Source of the DNA: an uncultured Collinsella sp.
Lineage (GTDB): Bacteria > Actinomycetota > Coriobacteriia > Coriobacteriales > Coriobacteriaceae
Assembly: GCA_900762355.1 (NCBI GenBank)
Contig: CAAFGE010000020.1
Coordinates: 26,528-90,527 of the forward strand
Direction of reading: 5' to 3'
Length of the DNA stretch: 64,000 nucleotides
Positions 39,509 to 50,370 of the stretch are shown here, one piece after another. The notes beneath the pieces were generated by a model. That model ran no database searches. It saw only the letters and a program-made list of their open reading frames with translations, and was not told the origin of the DNA. A program made the translations under genes and the position numbers. How positions within the stretch are numbered: the first letter of the stretch is position 1; each line of letters begins with the position of its first letter.

Positions 39509-39565
39509 ATCTCAACCTGTAACATCTAGCAGGGAAAATGACCTCTAACTGTTACAGATCGAGAC
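39509..39565. repeat. Family A 57-bp palindromic repeat, copy 7
   Basis: The arms are ATCTCAACCTGTAAC and GTTACAGATCGAGAC. The copy lies between the copA promoter region and the 3' end of the kinase gene. The DNA after it (GGGGTGGGGTCCCGTC) resembles that after copy 2. Confidence 0.9.
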
Positions 39566-39607
39566 AATTGCCGGGGTGGGGTCCCGTCGCGGCAAGACGC
39601 CCGCCGC

Positions 39608-41692
39608 CTAGATGCAGAACCCGGGGATCACACAGGTTAGCTTGTTTGGCTTTTCCGCAGGCGTTGCGTACGTAAAGACGTCGCCCTCGTGCCCCACGCG
39701 GTTCATATAGAGTGTGCCTTCGCTCTCCGATGTGTCGGGGCTCACCGTGCGCTCCCACCAGCAGGTGTCCTCGCCCTTCCACTGGCGGACCATCGTCTCG
39801 TTCGTGGAATACGGGCTCACCTTGAGCTCGCGGAAGAGCTGATACTCCTTGCCCTCGCCGTTGTAGATGTCTGCCAGGTAGTGATAGTCCTCGGCAAACG
39901 AATCGGGCGGTTGCGTACCGCACAGCTCGACCATGGCGGGCAGCCAAAGGGTTGCGGGCAACTCGCTCAGACACGATGCGCTGTTGGCGGCGCCCACATT
40001 GTTTGAGACCTTCTTGACCCCTTTAATGAGCGCGCGCAACTCGTTGGGCAGCAGCTTAAGGCCGTCGCCGTTGAGCCATTCCCGCAGCTCGCAATCTGCC
40101 CAGCCGGCGCTCGGCGGTTCAGTCGCAGCGTTGCGCTCGGCAATACCCGCGTCGAACATAAACGTCAGCCCGGCCTTGCCCGTCCCGTCCAGAAGTTCAT
40201 CGTGACGGATGCCCACAAGCTGCGCGCCGACCTCCAACCCGTTGGTGAGTTTCACGCGCTTGGTACACGGATAGGGGATATGCCCATCGGCGTCGAGCAG
40301 ATGGTAGCGCTTGGCAATCTCGCGTGCCTCGCTACGGGTCTCGGCGGCCTTAATCTTGAGCGAAATCTCCTGCAGCTGGTCCCAGGTGTAGTCGCCAAGT
40401 GAACCGCGGATGCCGTCCAGGTAGTCGGGGATGCCAAAGCCATGGGTTGCCGCCCCGATAACGCTGAGCCCCGCAACGGCTGCAACGACGCCACCGATAA
40501 TAAAGCGGCGGCGGGTCATGGCATCGTGCCGGGCCTGCTCCAGGATCTCTCGCGCGCGCTCGCCGGCGACGTCGACCTTAAGGTGTGTACCGGAGTCGAT
40601 GTCGATTGCGGCGTCACTGCCCGCGCCTTCGCGGCCCTCGGATTCGGCATCGGTGAGGTATGCCGAGAGCACCTCGAGCATCTGCTGCTCGGTGGGACGA
40701 TCGCACTGCTCGACTGAGAGACCCTTCATGATGATTTGGACGAGCGCTTCATCGCCCTCGCAGCGCGGCTCGAGCGGTGCCGGCTTGGTCTTGGTCTTTA
40801 CGAGATAGAACGAGCCGGTTGCAGCGGCGTCCGTCGACTCAAAGTCAAACGGTTTGCGACCGCTGTAGAGCTGGTACAGAATGCTCGAAAGCGCATAGAC
40901 GTCGATTGCCGGCGAACGGCGAAGGGCCGCGATGCCTTCGATATCCTGCGTGAGCATCTCGGGCGCGGCGTATGCGGGCGTGGCAAAGCGCCAGATGTCG
41001 GCGCGCCGGGTGATCGTGTCGTCGCCGAGAGCCATGGTCGCGGAGCCCATGTCGATGAGGCAGGGGTCAAAGGAGCAATCGGCAATCTGCTGCTCGAGCG
41101 TTCGGCTGGTGGTGCGGAACATAATATTGGCAGGCGACAGGTCGCGATGGACGACCGGATTCACGAGGCCTTGGGTCATCAAGAGCGCACGAAGCACGGC
41201 GTTTCCGACGGCGGCGACCATCTGGGTGGTCAGCCCGCCCGAGGCGTCGTGAGGAAGCAGGGGCAGCGCCTGCTTGAGTGAGGTGCCCTCGACCCACTCC
41301 ATGAGGATGAGCGGGTCATCCTCGCACGATCCATAGCCATAGACGCGCGGAAATCCGCGCAGGTGCGAGACGGTACACAGATGACGGTACTCCTCAAACA
41401 GCGCAGCGGTGTTGGCCAGGTGCGCTGCCGATTGCTCGGCGGAGCGGTCGGGGGCTTGGCCAGAGAGAATGGCGTTGTCCTTGAGCAGCTTGACGGCAAA
41501 GACCTCGCCGCTCGTGTTGGTCGCGCGCAGCACGTGCCCGATGTTGCCGTTGTTGCGGTAGGCCGTCTGGAGAATAAGTGTCATAAACCGGCGTTTGGCG
41601 TCGTCCTCGGCGCTGGGGTCGACCGCCACGGCGGTATCGAACGTATCGAGACGGACGAGTTTGTCGCCATAGGCGCTATCGGTAGTATCCAT
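39608..41692 (-). CDS. Membrane-anchored Ser/Thr kinase with extracellular DUF6273-like domain
   Basis: The 694-residue protein has a cytoplasmic protein kinase domain (about 40-360) with the Lys in VFAVKLLKD, the catalytic loop VHRDLSPANIMF, the Mg motif as DMGSA (CLIDMGSATM) instead of DFG, and YAAPEM. A basic stretch (MTRRRF) and a single membrane segment (IIGGVVAAVAGLSVIGAA) follow near residue 440. The outer 230 residues end in a DUF6273-like region (SAGWADCELREWLNGDG, ELRALIKGVKKVSN). The FHA protein gene lies upstream on the same strand, as in many kinase/FHA signalling pairs. The ATG at 41692 has AAAGGAA upstream. The ligand is unknown. Confidence 0.85.
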   Translation of the reverse strand: MDTTDSAYGDKLVRLDTFDTAVAVDPSAEDDAKRRFMTLILQTAYRNNGNIGHVLRATNTSGEVFAVKLLKDNAILSGQAPDRSAEQSAAHLANTAALFEEYRHLCTVSHLRGFPRVYGYGSCEDDPLILMEWVEGTSLKQALPLLPHDASGGLTTQMVAAVGNAVLRALLMTQGLVNPVVHRDLSPANIMFRTTSRTLEQQIADCSFDPCLIDMGSATMALGDDTITRRADIWRFATPAYAAPEMLTQDIEGIAALRRSPAIDVYALSSILYQLYSGRKPFDFESTDAAATGSFYLVKTKTKPAPLEPRCEGDEALVQIIMKGLSVEQCDRPTEQQMLEVLSAYLTDAESEGREGAGSDAAIDIDSGTHLKVDVAGERAREILEQARHDAMTRRRFIIGGVVAAVAGLSVIGAATHGFGIPDYLDGIRGSLGDYTWDQLQEISLKIKAAETRSEAREIAKRYHLLDADGHIPYPCTKRVKLTNGLEVGAQLVGIRHDELLDGTGKAGLTFMFDAGIAERNAATEPPSAGWADCELREWLNGDGLKLLPNELRALIKGVKKVSNNVGAANSASCLSELPATLWLPAMVELCGTQPPDSFAEDYHYLADIYNGEGKEYQLFRELKVSPYSTNETMVRQWKGEDTCWWERTVSPDTSESEGTLYMNRVGHEGDVFTYATPAEKPNKLTCVIPGFCI

Positions 41693-41724
41693 GGCGTTCC
41701 TTTGTCTGGCATGGGTTGCCGCAC

Positions 41725-41785
41725 GTATACGTGAGCAGTGCGGATATCGGTAAAGTACCATGATAGTCGCACTGCCCACGTATAC
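41725..41785. promoter_or_regulatory. Inverted repeat with 18-bp arms upstream of the kinase gene
   Basis: GTATACGTGAGCAGTGCG (41725-41742) faces CGCACTGCCCACGTATAC (41768-41785) with one mismatch and a 25-base centre. It lies 32 bp before the kinase start, in its promoter or leader. It could be an operator for a dimeric regulator or a hairpin. Confidence 0.6.
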
Positions 41786-41863
41786 CGCTGAGCATTGTCG
41801 TTTACGACGCAGAAGGTAGAAGACGTAAGACGGACGGCGACCGTCTTCCGATCGCTGTCCGTG

Positions 41864-42826
41864 CTAGTCCACAATGACAAGGAATGTCGTGTAGAGACCC
41901 AGATGGAGCCTGTCGCTGTTGGCGATTTCCACGGGGGGATAGACTTTGCCGGGCTCGCGTTGGTCGCGCGGCGGCTCAATCACAATATCGCCGTCGCCCG
42001 CGCCCGATTCGAGCACTGTGCCGTTGGTCGATCCAAGGCCCTGGGCGTACCAGTGCTCACCCTCGAGCCAAATACGAAGATGCTCGCGCGAGGCGTCGGC
42101 GCCTACATCGGTGATGCTGGGCGAGGTTTTGGGCAAAGAACCAATCACGGTGCCGCGCGGATCGCGTGTGAGGGGATGGATTTGCATGTCGGCGCAGTTG
42201 TCGGCATGGGTTCTGAGCAGACCGAGGTTGGGGGCGACGGTGCGCGGCTGCTCCAGGCTGCTCATAAAGCCACGTCCGACGGTAGTTTCGGTGGTGCCAA
42301 AGTGCCCGCCCGTCTTGCTGTCGCAAAAGCGCTCGACGGTGGCCACGCCCTGAACGGGATCGGCGAGCGCCCCCGTTGCCACAAAGAGCATCAAGAAGAG
42401 CGTGCTTTTTTCGCGCACGGCATTGCCGTCAAAGTTGTCGATGCGATTGAGGGCATTTGCATATAGGCGGCTGTCCAGCTTGTAGCTGGCGAGAGCCGAC
42501 ATCATTTCGTTGGCGGCCGGACCGCGATAGTGCTCGGCGATTGCCCGATAGGCGGACTCGCCGCCGCCGAGCTTGCTGCAGATTGCCGCGGAAAGGTTGA
42601 GCGTGGTGACGGTAAAGTCGCTGTAGATGGCGGGCGCGCACTGGTCAGGCTTGCGATGGACGATGTAACGGGTGAGATACGAGCGGTTGGAAGAGCATTT
42701 CTCGAGCAGGGTACTGCCGAGATAAGAGTTTCCATTGATGAGCATTCGGGCGATCTCGAGATGTTTAAGACCGCCGAACGAGCGAATATCGTTATAGAGG
42801 ACCGAGCAAGGCGTCTCTGCTGCCAC
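41864..42826 (-). CDS. FHA-domain protein paired with the kinase
   Basis: The 320-residue protein has a helical N-terminal region of about 190 residues (LKHLEIARMLINGNSYLGST, a pattern without a known family) and a C-terminal FHA domain that binds phosphothreonine: ITDVGADASREHLRIWLEGE and YAQGLGSTNGTVLESG carry the Ser-Arg-x-His and Ser-x-x-Asn-Gly-Thr signatures. It would read phosphorylation by the adjacent kinase. The GTG at 42826 is chosen for its ideal AAAGGAGG site; the frame extends to a TTG at 42856 without one. The stop is 171 bp from the kinase start. Confidence 0.88.
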   Translation of the reverse strand: MAAETPCSVLYNDIRSFGGLKHLEIARMLINGNSYLGSTLLEKCSSNRSYLTRYIVHRKPDQCAPAIYSDFTVTTLNLSAAICSKLGGGESAYRAIAEHYRGPAANEMMSALASYKLDSRLYANALNRIDNFDGNAVREKSTLFLMLFVATGALADPVQGVATVERFCDSKTGGHFGTTETTVGRGFMSSLEQPRTVAPNLGLLRTHADNCADMQIHPLTRDPRGTVIGSLPKTSPSITDVGADASREHLRIWLEGEHWYAQGLGSTNGTVLESGAGDGDIVIEPPRDQREPGKVYPPVEIANSDRLHLGLYTTFLVIVD

Positions 42827-42933
42827 GGATACCTCCTTTGATTGCTTCCTAGCCAATATGGCGATAGGAATTAATGGCCCCCGGTGGGCGACGTATTAAA
42901 TGGCTGCGCAATATATAGCGTAACCAAAGCAAC

Positions 42934-42962
42934 ATTATAGGCCACATGTTCGAAATTGCAGG
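42934..42962 (-). promoter_or_regulatory. Candidate promoter of the FHA-kinase pair
   Basis: On the minus strand TATAAT (complement of 42934-42939) is preceded about 16 bp upstream by CTGCAA. It lies about 110 bp before the GTG start. The -10 box is perfect and the -35 is weak. Confidence 0.4.
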
Positions 42963-43005
42963 AAGCCTGAGAGATTTGGTTTGGACTGGACGGAAATCCC
43001 CCTCT

Positions 43006-43063
43006 GTCTTGATCTATAACAATTAGGACCCGGTTTTGCCCTGCATCTGTTACAGATTGAGAC
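43006..43063. repeat. Family A palindromic repeat, copy 8 (58 bp, inverted)
   Basis: The arms GTCTTGATCTATAAC and GTTACAGATTGAGAC are the most diverged of the set, the centre is T-rich and one base longer. It lies in the divergent gap (42827-43334) between the FHA gene and the helicase gene. The rest of that gap holds a candidate -10 (TATACT, 43130-43135) for the helicase and a 200-nt leader. Confidence 0.85.
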
Positions 43064-43334
43064 AATCGGCCAGGCCCACCTCGTCCACCTCGTCATCTGT
43101 GGTTTACGTGGGGGCATGCGAAGCACGGGTATACTAACCGGCGGCGAATCTGCTCCATCGCTTAGAGCTGCTGCGTCTGGACGGCGCGTGATAGGGCTGC
43201 CAAAGCGATCGCCAGCGTGCTGAGCAACGTCCTCTCTGTGCGCACCCGTTTTTGTATGTATTAGCGCACTACCAAGCACGCCAGCGCGGCCGCATGCCGT
43301 GCCCATAGCGCGTGCAGATAAGGAACAACAACAT

Positions 43335-45542
<2,208 letters not shown>

Positions 45543-45576
45543 CATACGCATCGCGCGCTAGCGTGAGACAAGCTAA

Positions 45577-45609
45577 GGGCCCGAGCAAACAACGCTCGGG
45601 CTCTTTTGT
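45577..45609 (+). terminator. Terminator of the helicase gene
   Basis: GGCCCGAGC pairs with GCTCGGGCTC around AAACAAC and is followed by TTTTG. Confidence 0.85.
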
Positions 45610-45715
45610 TTGCCGTGTCCATCGCTAATTCAAACGTGATTTTCTCGGGAATGCATCTGGGGGATGCCGAGGACCTATTTTCCGCCATGCAGCAATGGGT
45701 CCTATGGGGTGCGCC

Positions 45716-45948
45716 GTGCATTTTTTGGAGTATTCTGCAGTTCGAGTTGTCTGCATATGATTCGATGTCGCCAACGGTGGCCTTCGGATATCCCTAGCGA
45801 GCGTTCTGAGTCAGATTTCGTCGTTTTCCGGAGCAGGGGCGCGTCATTCTCGCTATGTCGGAACCCTAAATGACGCAGCGCCCTACAGTTTTGCCCGCCC
45901 GCGGCGGTGCTGGCGCGGTCACGTTGCAGAATACTCCGTTTTTTGCAC
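45716..45948. mobile_element. Possible 233-bp MITE-like element with terminal inverted repeats
   Basis: The ends GTGCATTTTTTGGAGTATTC and GAATACTCCGTTTTTTGCAC enclose 233 bp and share the inverted 13-mer GGAGTATTCTGCA exactly. The interior encodes no credible protein. It lies in the 550-bp gap (45610-46160) between the helicase and the flavodoxin/ferredoxin gene. The remaining gap has an AT-rich patch near 45990-46020, traces of family B sequence (GGTTGGTGCATTGGGG), and a likely -10 box TATACT at 46098. Confidence 0.5.
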
Positions 45949-46160
45949 GGGCCAGGATGGGGTACCTTGGGAGAACACGGCAGCATCCCGTAAATATATA
46001 CAATCTGTACCGTAATTTATACAAAACGAAGAGGCAGGCAGCGTAGGGTTGGTGCATTGGGGTGCTTGGTGCGCCAAAATGGGGACCCCACGTGCCGTAT
46101 ACTCTGGCTGGATGTGAAAACGGCTTGACGCGTTGCTGAGCGTAGGGGGAGGGTGTCTAG

Positions 46161-46922
46161 ATGAGCGTATTTGAAATTGTGTTTAGTCCGACGGGTGGAA
46201 CGGAGAAGGTGTCTTGCCTTGTGGCTGGAGCGCTGGACAAGAATACCGTTACCGTCGATCTGACCGATAGCGGGTTGGATTTCCACGAGGTCTCGATGAC
46301 GAAGGACGACGTGGCTGTTATCTCCGTGCCAGCGTATGCCGGCAGAGTCCCTGCCGTGGTGGTCGACCGACTGAACATGGTTCACGGCAACGGAGCGCGG
46401 GCCGTTCTGGTGTGCGTCTACGGAAACCGCGCGTTTGAGGACACGCTCGTAGAGCTGGAGGACGTTGCGAAGCATGCGGGATTCCGGGTAATCGCGGCAG
46501 TTGCAGCCATTGCAGAACATTCCATTGCGCGACAGTTTGCTGCTGGGCGACCGGATGCGCAGGATGCGGCGCAGCTCGCAGAGTTTGCGCAGCAAATTCA
46601 GCAAAAGCTGTTGGCTGAGGATACATCCGAGCCCTCTATTCCCGGCAATCGTCCTTACAAACAAGCCAGAGGTCACCGCATGGCACCTGAGGCAACAGAG
46701 GATTGCGTCTCCTGCGGTGCATGCGCCGCGGCGTGCCCCGTTTGTGATATCGACAAGGGTGACCCCAAACGAGCAGCTGGCGAGGCGTGCATCTCCTGCA
46801 TGCGCTGCATTGCCGTATGCCCGCGAGGCGCTCGTAAGCTTGATCCCAACAAGCTATCCGCTGTTTCCCAGATGCTGAGCAAGGTTTGCGTCGTGCGGAA
46901 GGAATGCGAGCTCTTTGTCTAG
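46161..46922 (+). CDS. Flavodoxin-ferredoxin fusion (EFR1-type)
   Basis: The 253-residue protein begins with a flavodoxin-like domain (FEIVFSPTGGTEKVSCLVAG, with the FMN phosphate loop SPTGGTEK; VPAYAGRVPAVV; LVCVYGNRAFEDTLVEL). It ends with two 4Fe-4S motifs (CVSCGACAAACPVCDI and CISCMRCIAVCPRGARKL). This layout is the EFR1 ferrodoxin family of anaerobes, used as an internal electron relay. The first cluster motif spaces its last cysteine as ACPVC, which is slightly unusual. The ATG at 46161 has GGGAGGG upstream. The partner enzyme is not evident from the neighbours. Confidence 0.88.
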   Translation: MSVFEIVFSPTGGTEKVSCLVAGALDKNTVTVDLTDSGLDFHEVSMTKDDVAVISVPAYAGRVPAVVVDRLNMVHGNGARAVLVCVYGNRAFEDTLVELEDVAKHAGFRVIAAVAAIAEHSIARQFAAGRPDAQDAAQLAEFAQQIQQKLLAEDTSEPSIPGNRPYKQARGHRMAPEATEDCVSCGACAAACPVCDIDKGDPKRAAGEACISCMRCIAVCPRGARKLDPNKLSAVSQMLSKVCVVRKECELFV

Positions 46923-46932
46923 CGCATACGAA

Positions 46933-47000
46933 ATTGGTGCAATGGGGCCAGGTTAATCTGCACCAACCTGGTGCAAACAAACCTGTCCCCAATGCACCAG
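46933..47000. repeat. Family B palindromic repeat with extended outer arms
   Basis: The 47-bp core (46944-46990) matches the copy at 36233-36279, meeting at CACCAACCTGGTG. Here the outer flanks TTGGTGCAATGGGG and CCCCAATGCACCAG also pair, so the whole palindrome spans 68 bp. It begins just after the flavodoxin/ferredoxin gene. Confidence 0.8.
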
Positions 47001-47004
47001 AGTG

Positions 47005-47050
47005 AGGAGTGTCCCCGAGTGCCGGCAGAAAAGGAACGTCCCCAAGTGCT
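47005..47050. repeat. Family C repeat, second copy
   Basis: GAGGAGTGTCCCCGAGTGCC, the palindrome GCCGGC, and AAGGAACGTCCCCAAGTGC are the reverse of the 32.9-kb copy in order and spacing. It directly follows the family B copy. Confidence 0.7.
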
Positions 47051-47149
47051 GCCTAAATACCGTTTATCGAAGAAAAAATACCGCTCACCGGTCATAATGA
47101 CTATTCTGGCTTTGGGCTTGTCTACAATAGCTCCCGTAAAAAGAAATGC

Positions 47150-47240
47150 GGAAGGTTACCGAGTCCCTCGGACGTGGGCCTAACCAAAGTCTTTGAACGG
47201 ATGTGTCTCTATGGACGCATTCGCTTGATTTTGGTTGGGC
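47150..47240 (+). promoter_or_regulatory. Leader with alternative hairpins, candidate antiterminator target of the PTS operon
   Basis: At 47150-47185 GGTTA-CCGAG pairs with CTCGG...TAACC, which resembles the ribonucleic antiterminator sites bound by BglG/LicT proteins. Its 3' side (GGCCTAACCAAA) can instead pair with TTTGGTTGGGC at 47230-47240, enclosing a further hairpin (GGATGTGTC/GACGCATTC). The two folds exclude each other. It lies in the leader of the operon that encodes a LicT-type protein. There is no long T tract after the second fold, so the exact mechanism is uncertain. A TACAAT box at 47123-47128 may be the promoter -10. Confidence 0.45.
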
Positions 47241-47265
47241 TATATTTATGAAGGGACATGCCACC

Positions 47266-47778
47266 ATGGGTTTCTTTTCTCGCCTGATGGGCGGTTCGGA
47301 TGAGCAGAAGACTGCAACTTCCGAGTTCGAAATCCTCGCTCCTGTTTCCGGCGAGCTTGTTCATCTAGAAAATACCAATGACCCCGCTTTTAGCAGCCGT
47401 GCCGTGGGCGATGGCGTTGCCGTGGTTCCCCAAGAGGGAACGGTGTGCGCTCCTGCTTCCGGTACCGTCGCGGCGCTGTTCCCGACCGAGCATGCACTGG
47501 GCATCATGTCCGACGACAGCTCTGCTCAGGTGATGCTGCATATCGGAATCGACACTGTTAAACTTGAGGGCAAGGGCTTCCATGCGCTTGTTGCCCAGGG
47601 TGACCATGTCGACGCGGGCCAGCCCCTCGTTGAGGTCGATTTTGACGCGGTCCGCGCCGCCGGCTTCGATCCCACGGTCTTCGTTATCGTGTGCGAGCGT
47701 TCGGAGAACTCGACTCTTCGTGAGCACGCTTCCGGCCCTGTTGCTGTTAAAGAGCCTGTCGTCTGGCTTTCCGAGTAA
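47266..47778 (+). CDS. PTS glucose-type EIIA protein
   Basis: The 170-residue protein is a single EIIA-Glc/Crr-type domain: ILAPVSGELVHLENTNDPAF, VVPQEGTVCAPASGTVAALF, HALGIMSDDSSAQVMLHIGI with the phosphorylated histidine in LHIGIDTVKLEGKGF. It takes phosphate from HPr and passes it to an EIIB. It is the first gene of the alpha-glucoside operon and probably serves the EIIBC at 48751; it is also the only EIIA in the window that could serve MurP. The ATG at 47266 has GAAGGGA nine bases upstream, which is better than the in-frame ATG at 47248. Confidence 0.93.
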   Translation: MGFFSRLMGGSDEQKTATSEFEILAPVSGELVHLENTNDPAFSSRAVGDGVAVVPQEGTVCAPASGTVAALFPTEHALGIMSDDSSAQVMLHIGIDTVKLEGKGFHALVAQGDHVDAGQPLVEVDFDAVRAAGFDPTVFVIVCERSENSTLREHASGPVAVKEPVVWLSE

Positions 47779-47796
47779 ATTCTTTTGGTGGGTACC

Positions 47797-48651
47797 GTGG
47801 TTATCAAGCGAGTTTTCAACAATAACGTCGCAATGGTCACTTCGGACGATGGCTCCGAGCTCATTGTCATCGGTCGAGGCCTCTGCTTTGGCCGTCATGC
47901 CGGCGACGCTATCGATGAAGCATCGGTCGAAAAGACCTATGCGCTGCAGGAGGGCACTTCTCAGGATTCGCGTACGATTGACCGCTTGGCACATCTTTTG
48001 GAGTCCATCCCCACCGTCAACCTCGTGATTTCCGAGGACATCGTTCAGATGCTTCGTCGAGAGCTCAATGTCGATATCAACGACAAGATCCTCATCGCTC
48101 TCGCAGACCATATCAGCCTTGCTTTGGAGCGTGAGCGCAAGGGCGTTCCCTGCGAGAACCCGTTGCTGCTCGAGATCCAGCAGTTCTATCGCAAGGAGTA
48201 CGCGCTTGCGGGCCGTGCGCTGCAGATTGTCAAGGAGTATATGGGCATCCAGATGAGCGAAGAAGAGCAGGGTTTTATTACGCTGCATATCGTCAACGCC
48301 ACCATGCCGCAACGCTCCGACCGTCTCATCATCTCGGTCCAGCTTGTTCGCGACGTGCTCGCGATTGTTTCCGAGCGCTATGCTACGACCCTCGATGACA
48401 CCTCGCTGCCCTATGAGCGTTTCGTCCGCCACCTGCAGTTTTTCGCACAGCGGGCGCTTGACCCCGCGGCCGGGCAGATCAATGACGATGCACTGTTCCG
48501 AATCGATGAAACTAAGTATCCGTGCGCGTTCTCGTGCGCGGACGCCATAGCCGCCCACTTGTCGTCTACCTATAACGTTGTCGTTACCGATGCCGAGAAG
48601 AGTTATCTCGCATATCACATTGTTAACCTGCTTGGAGAACCCGGTCTCTAG
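47797..48651 (+). CDS. BglG/LicT-family transcriptional antiterminator
   Basis: The 284-residue regulator begins with an RNA-binding CAT domain (VIKRVFNNNVAMVTSDDGSE, VIGRGLCFGRHAGDAI) and has two PRD domains with conserved histidines (ALADHISLALER, FITLHIVNA, RFVRHLQFFAQRAL, YLAYHIVNLL). PTS phosphorylation of these histidines sets its activity. It would bind the antiterminator hairpin in the operon leader when the sugar is present. The GTG at 47797 fits the usual family start; a GTG at 47788 is also possible. It is placed between EIIA and EIIBC. Confidence 0.88.
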   Translation: MVIKRVFNNNVAMVTSDDGSELIVIGRGLCFGRHAGDAIDEASVEKTYALQEGTSQDSRTIDRLAHLLESIPTVNLVISEDIVQMLRRELNVDINDKILIALADHISLALERERKGVPCENPLLLEIQQFYRKEYALAGRALQIVKEYMGIQMSEEEQGFITLHIVNATMPQRSDRLIISVQLVRDVLAIVSERYATTLDDTSLPYERFVRHLQFFAQRALDPAAGQINDDALFRIDETKYPCAFSCADAIAAHLSSTYNVVVTDAEKSYLAYHIVNLLGEPGL

Positions 48652-48750
48652 GCATAACGTGCCCACACATCGATTGATATAAGGCAGGGCTCACGGCCTT
48701 GTCCAGGGCACATCTGTCTTAATTTGCGGAAAAGGAAGGGGAGTACCGCT

Positions 48751-50367
48751 ATGACCGCAAAAAAGAAGTTCAATTTCAAAGCGCCGTTGGAGGTGTTCGC
48801 GAAGTCGATCGTCCAGCCGATGATGTATCTCTCGGTTGCCGGCATTCTGCTCATCGTGGGCATTATTCTGACCAACAAGACCATTTGCGCCTTGATCCCC
48901 GTACTGGGCTCCGGTCCGTTCCAGCTTGTGGGCGCCGTTGTCTATCAGTCGCTGATGTTTATCATCAACAACCTCTCGATTCTGTTCTGCGTGGGCATCG
49001 CCGGCGCCATGGCAAAGAAGAACAAGGGCCATGCTTCGCTGATTGCCCTGATGTCGTTCTTCCTGTTCCTGCAGGCTAACAACATCGTGCTCAACGCCAC
49101 CGGCTCTCTTGCCGAAGCGAGCGGCATGCTCGGTCTTACCGGAACCGGCCAGAGCACCGTTATGGGCATTCAGGTGCTCGATACCGGCGTGTTTGGCGGC
49201 ATCATTCTTGGTTGCATCACCGGTGCCGTGTTCAACAAGTACTCGAACAAGCAGTTCCCCATTGCCCTTTCGATGTTCTCGGGCGTTCGCTTCCCGTTCC
49301 TGATCATGATCATCATCTCCTGGATCATGGGCGCTGGCTTCTGCATCGTTTGGCCTCCGGTTCAGGGCGCCATCTCCTCCGTTGCCGGCATCATTAAGGA
49401 GTCGGGCAACATCGGTCTGTTTATCTACGGCATGCTCAACAAGCTGCTCGTTCCCACCGGTCTGCACCACCTCATCTACACTCCGTTCCAGTTCTCCGAT
49501 GTGGGCGGCACCCTTACGCTGGGCGATCAGGTTATCGCCGGCGCCTATCCCATCCGTGTTGCCGAGATGGCAATGACGGGCCAGCCCTTCTCCGATAGCA
49601 CCTACTTCAACAGCTACACCTTCAACAACCTGTGGCCCTACATCGGTATCGGTCTCGCCTTTATCTTCACCGCTTACAAGGGGAACAAGGATAAGACCAA
49701 GGCCGTTATCATCCCGCTGATCATCACCGCCGTGCTCTCCTGCGTGACCGAGCCCATGGACTTCCTCTTTGTCTTTGCCGCTCCCGTGCTCTTTGTCGTT
49801 CACTCGGTTCTTTCCGGTATCTTCCTGGTCCTGCTCAAGGTCCTCTCCGTGCCCGCTTCGACTGCAGGCGGCATCATCAACATCGTGGTTTCCAACCTGG
49901 TTCTTGGTGTCGATAAGACCAACTGGCCGATGATGCTCGTGCTCGGAGTCGTCAACGCCGCGCTGTACTTCTTCCTCTTCACCTTCCTGATTAAGAAGCT
50001 CAACCTCCACACGCCTGGCCGCGAGGAGGAGTCCGAGCTCGCCGAGTCCGTTGCCGAGGGCGAGGCCGCCGCGTCTGTCGCGGTGAAGCAGGGCGCTGTT
50101 GCCGCAGCTCCCGCAGAGGGCGTCGATGCAGGCATTGCCGACCTGGTCGCAGGTCTTGGCGGCAAGGACAACATCGAGGAGCTCGAGAACTGCTTTACGC
50201 GTCTTCGCGTGAACGTTAAGAACCCGGACCTCATCGATGAGAGCCTCATCAACCACGTGCCCAACAGCGGCATCAACCGCAACGGCAACAATATCCAGAT
50301 CATCTTTGGCATGAAGGTCGCCGAGATGCGCGACAAGGTCGAAAACGCAATTGAGAAGGAGCAGTAA
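48751..50367 (+). CDS. PTS EIICB permease of the alpha-glucoside/maltose type
   Basis: The 538-residue protein starts with an EIIC membrane domain (APLEVFAKSIVQPMMYLSVA, LVPTGLHHLIYTPFQFS, CVTEPMDFLFVFAAPVLFVV) and ends with an EIIB domain (GGKDNIEELENCFTRLRVNV) that carries the phosphocysteine. A 45-residue Ala/Glu-rich linker joins them. Sequence and the GH4 gene four bases downstream point to maltose or another alpha-glucoside. The ATG has GGAAGGGG upstream. It is longer than the MurP-like protein and has the reverse domain order. Confidence 0.92.
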   Translation: MTAKKKFNFKAPLEVFAKSIVQPMMYLSVAGILLIVGIILTNKTICALIPVLGSGPFQLVGAVVYQSLMFIINNLSILFCVGIAGAMAKKNKGHASLIALMSFFLFLQANNIVLNATGSLAEASGMLGLTGTGQSTVMGIQVLDTGVFGGIILGCITGAVFNKYSNKQFPIALSMFSGVRFPFLIMIIISWIMGAGFCIVWPPVQGAISSVAGIIKESGNIGLFIYGMLNKLLVPTGLHHLIYTPFQFSDVGGTLTLGDQVIAGAYPIRVAEMAMTGQPFSDSTYFNSYTFNNLWPYIGIGLAFIFTAYKGNKDKTKAVIIPLIITAVLSCVTEPMDFLFVFAAPVLFVVHSVLSGIFLVLLKVLSVPASTAGGIINIVVSNLVLGVDKTNWPMMLVLGVVNAALYFFLFTFLIKKLNLHTPGREEESELAESVAEGEAAASVAVKQGAVAAAPAEGVDAGIADLVAGLGGKDNIEELENCFTRLRVNVKNPDLIDESLINHVPNSGINRNGNNIQIIFGMKVAEMRDKVENAIEKEQ

Positions 50368-50370
50368 ACA

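Noticed and set aside
45606..46057. Short open frames between the helicase and flavodoxin/ferredoxin genes
   Set aside because: They lack ribosome sites and known motifs, and they run through the inverted repeat of the putative MITE.
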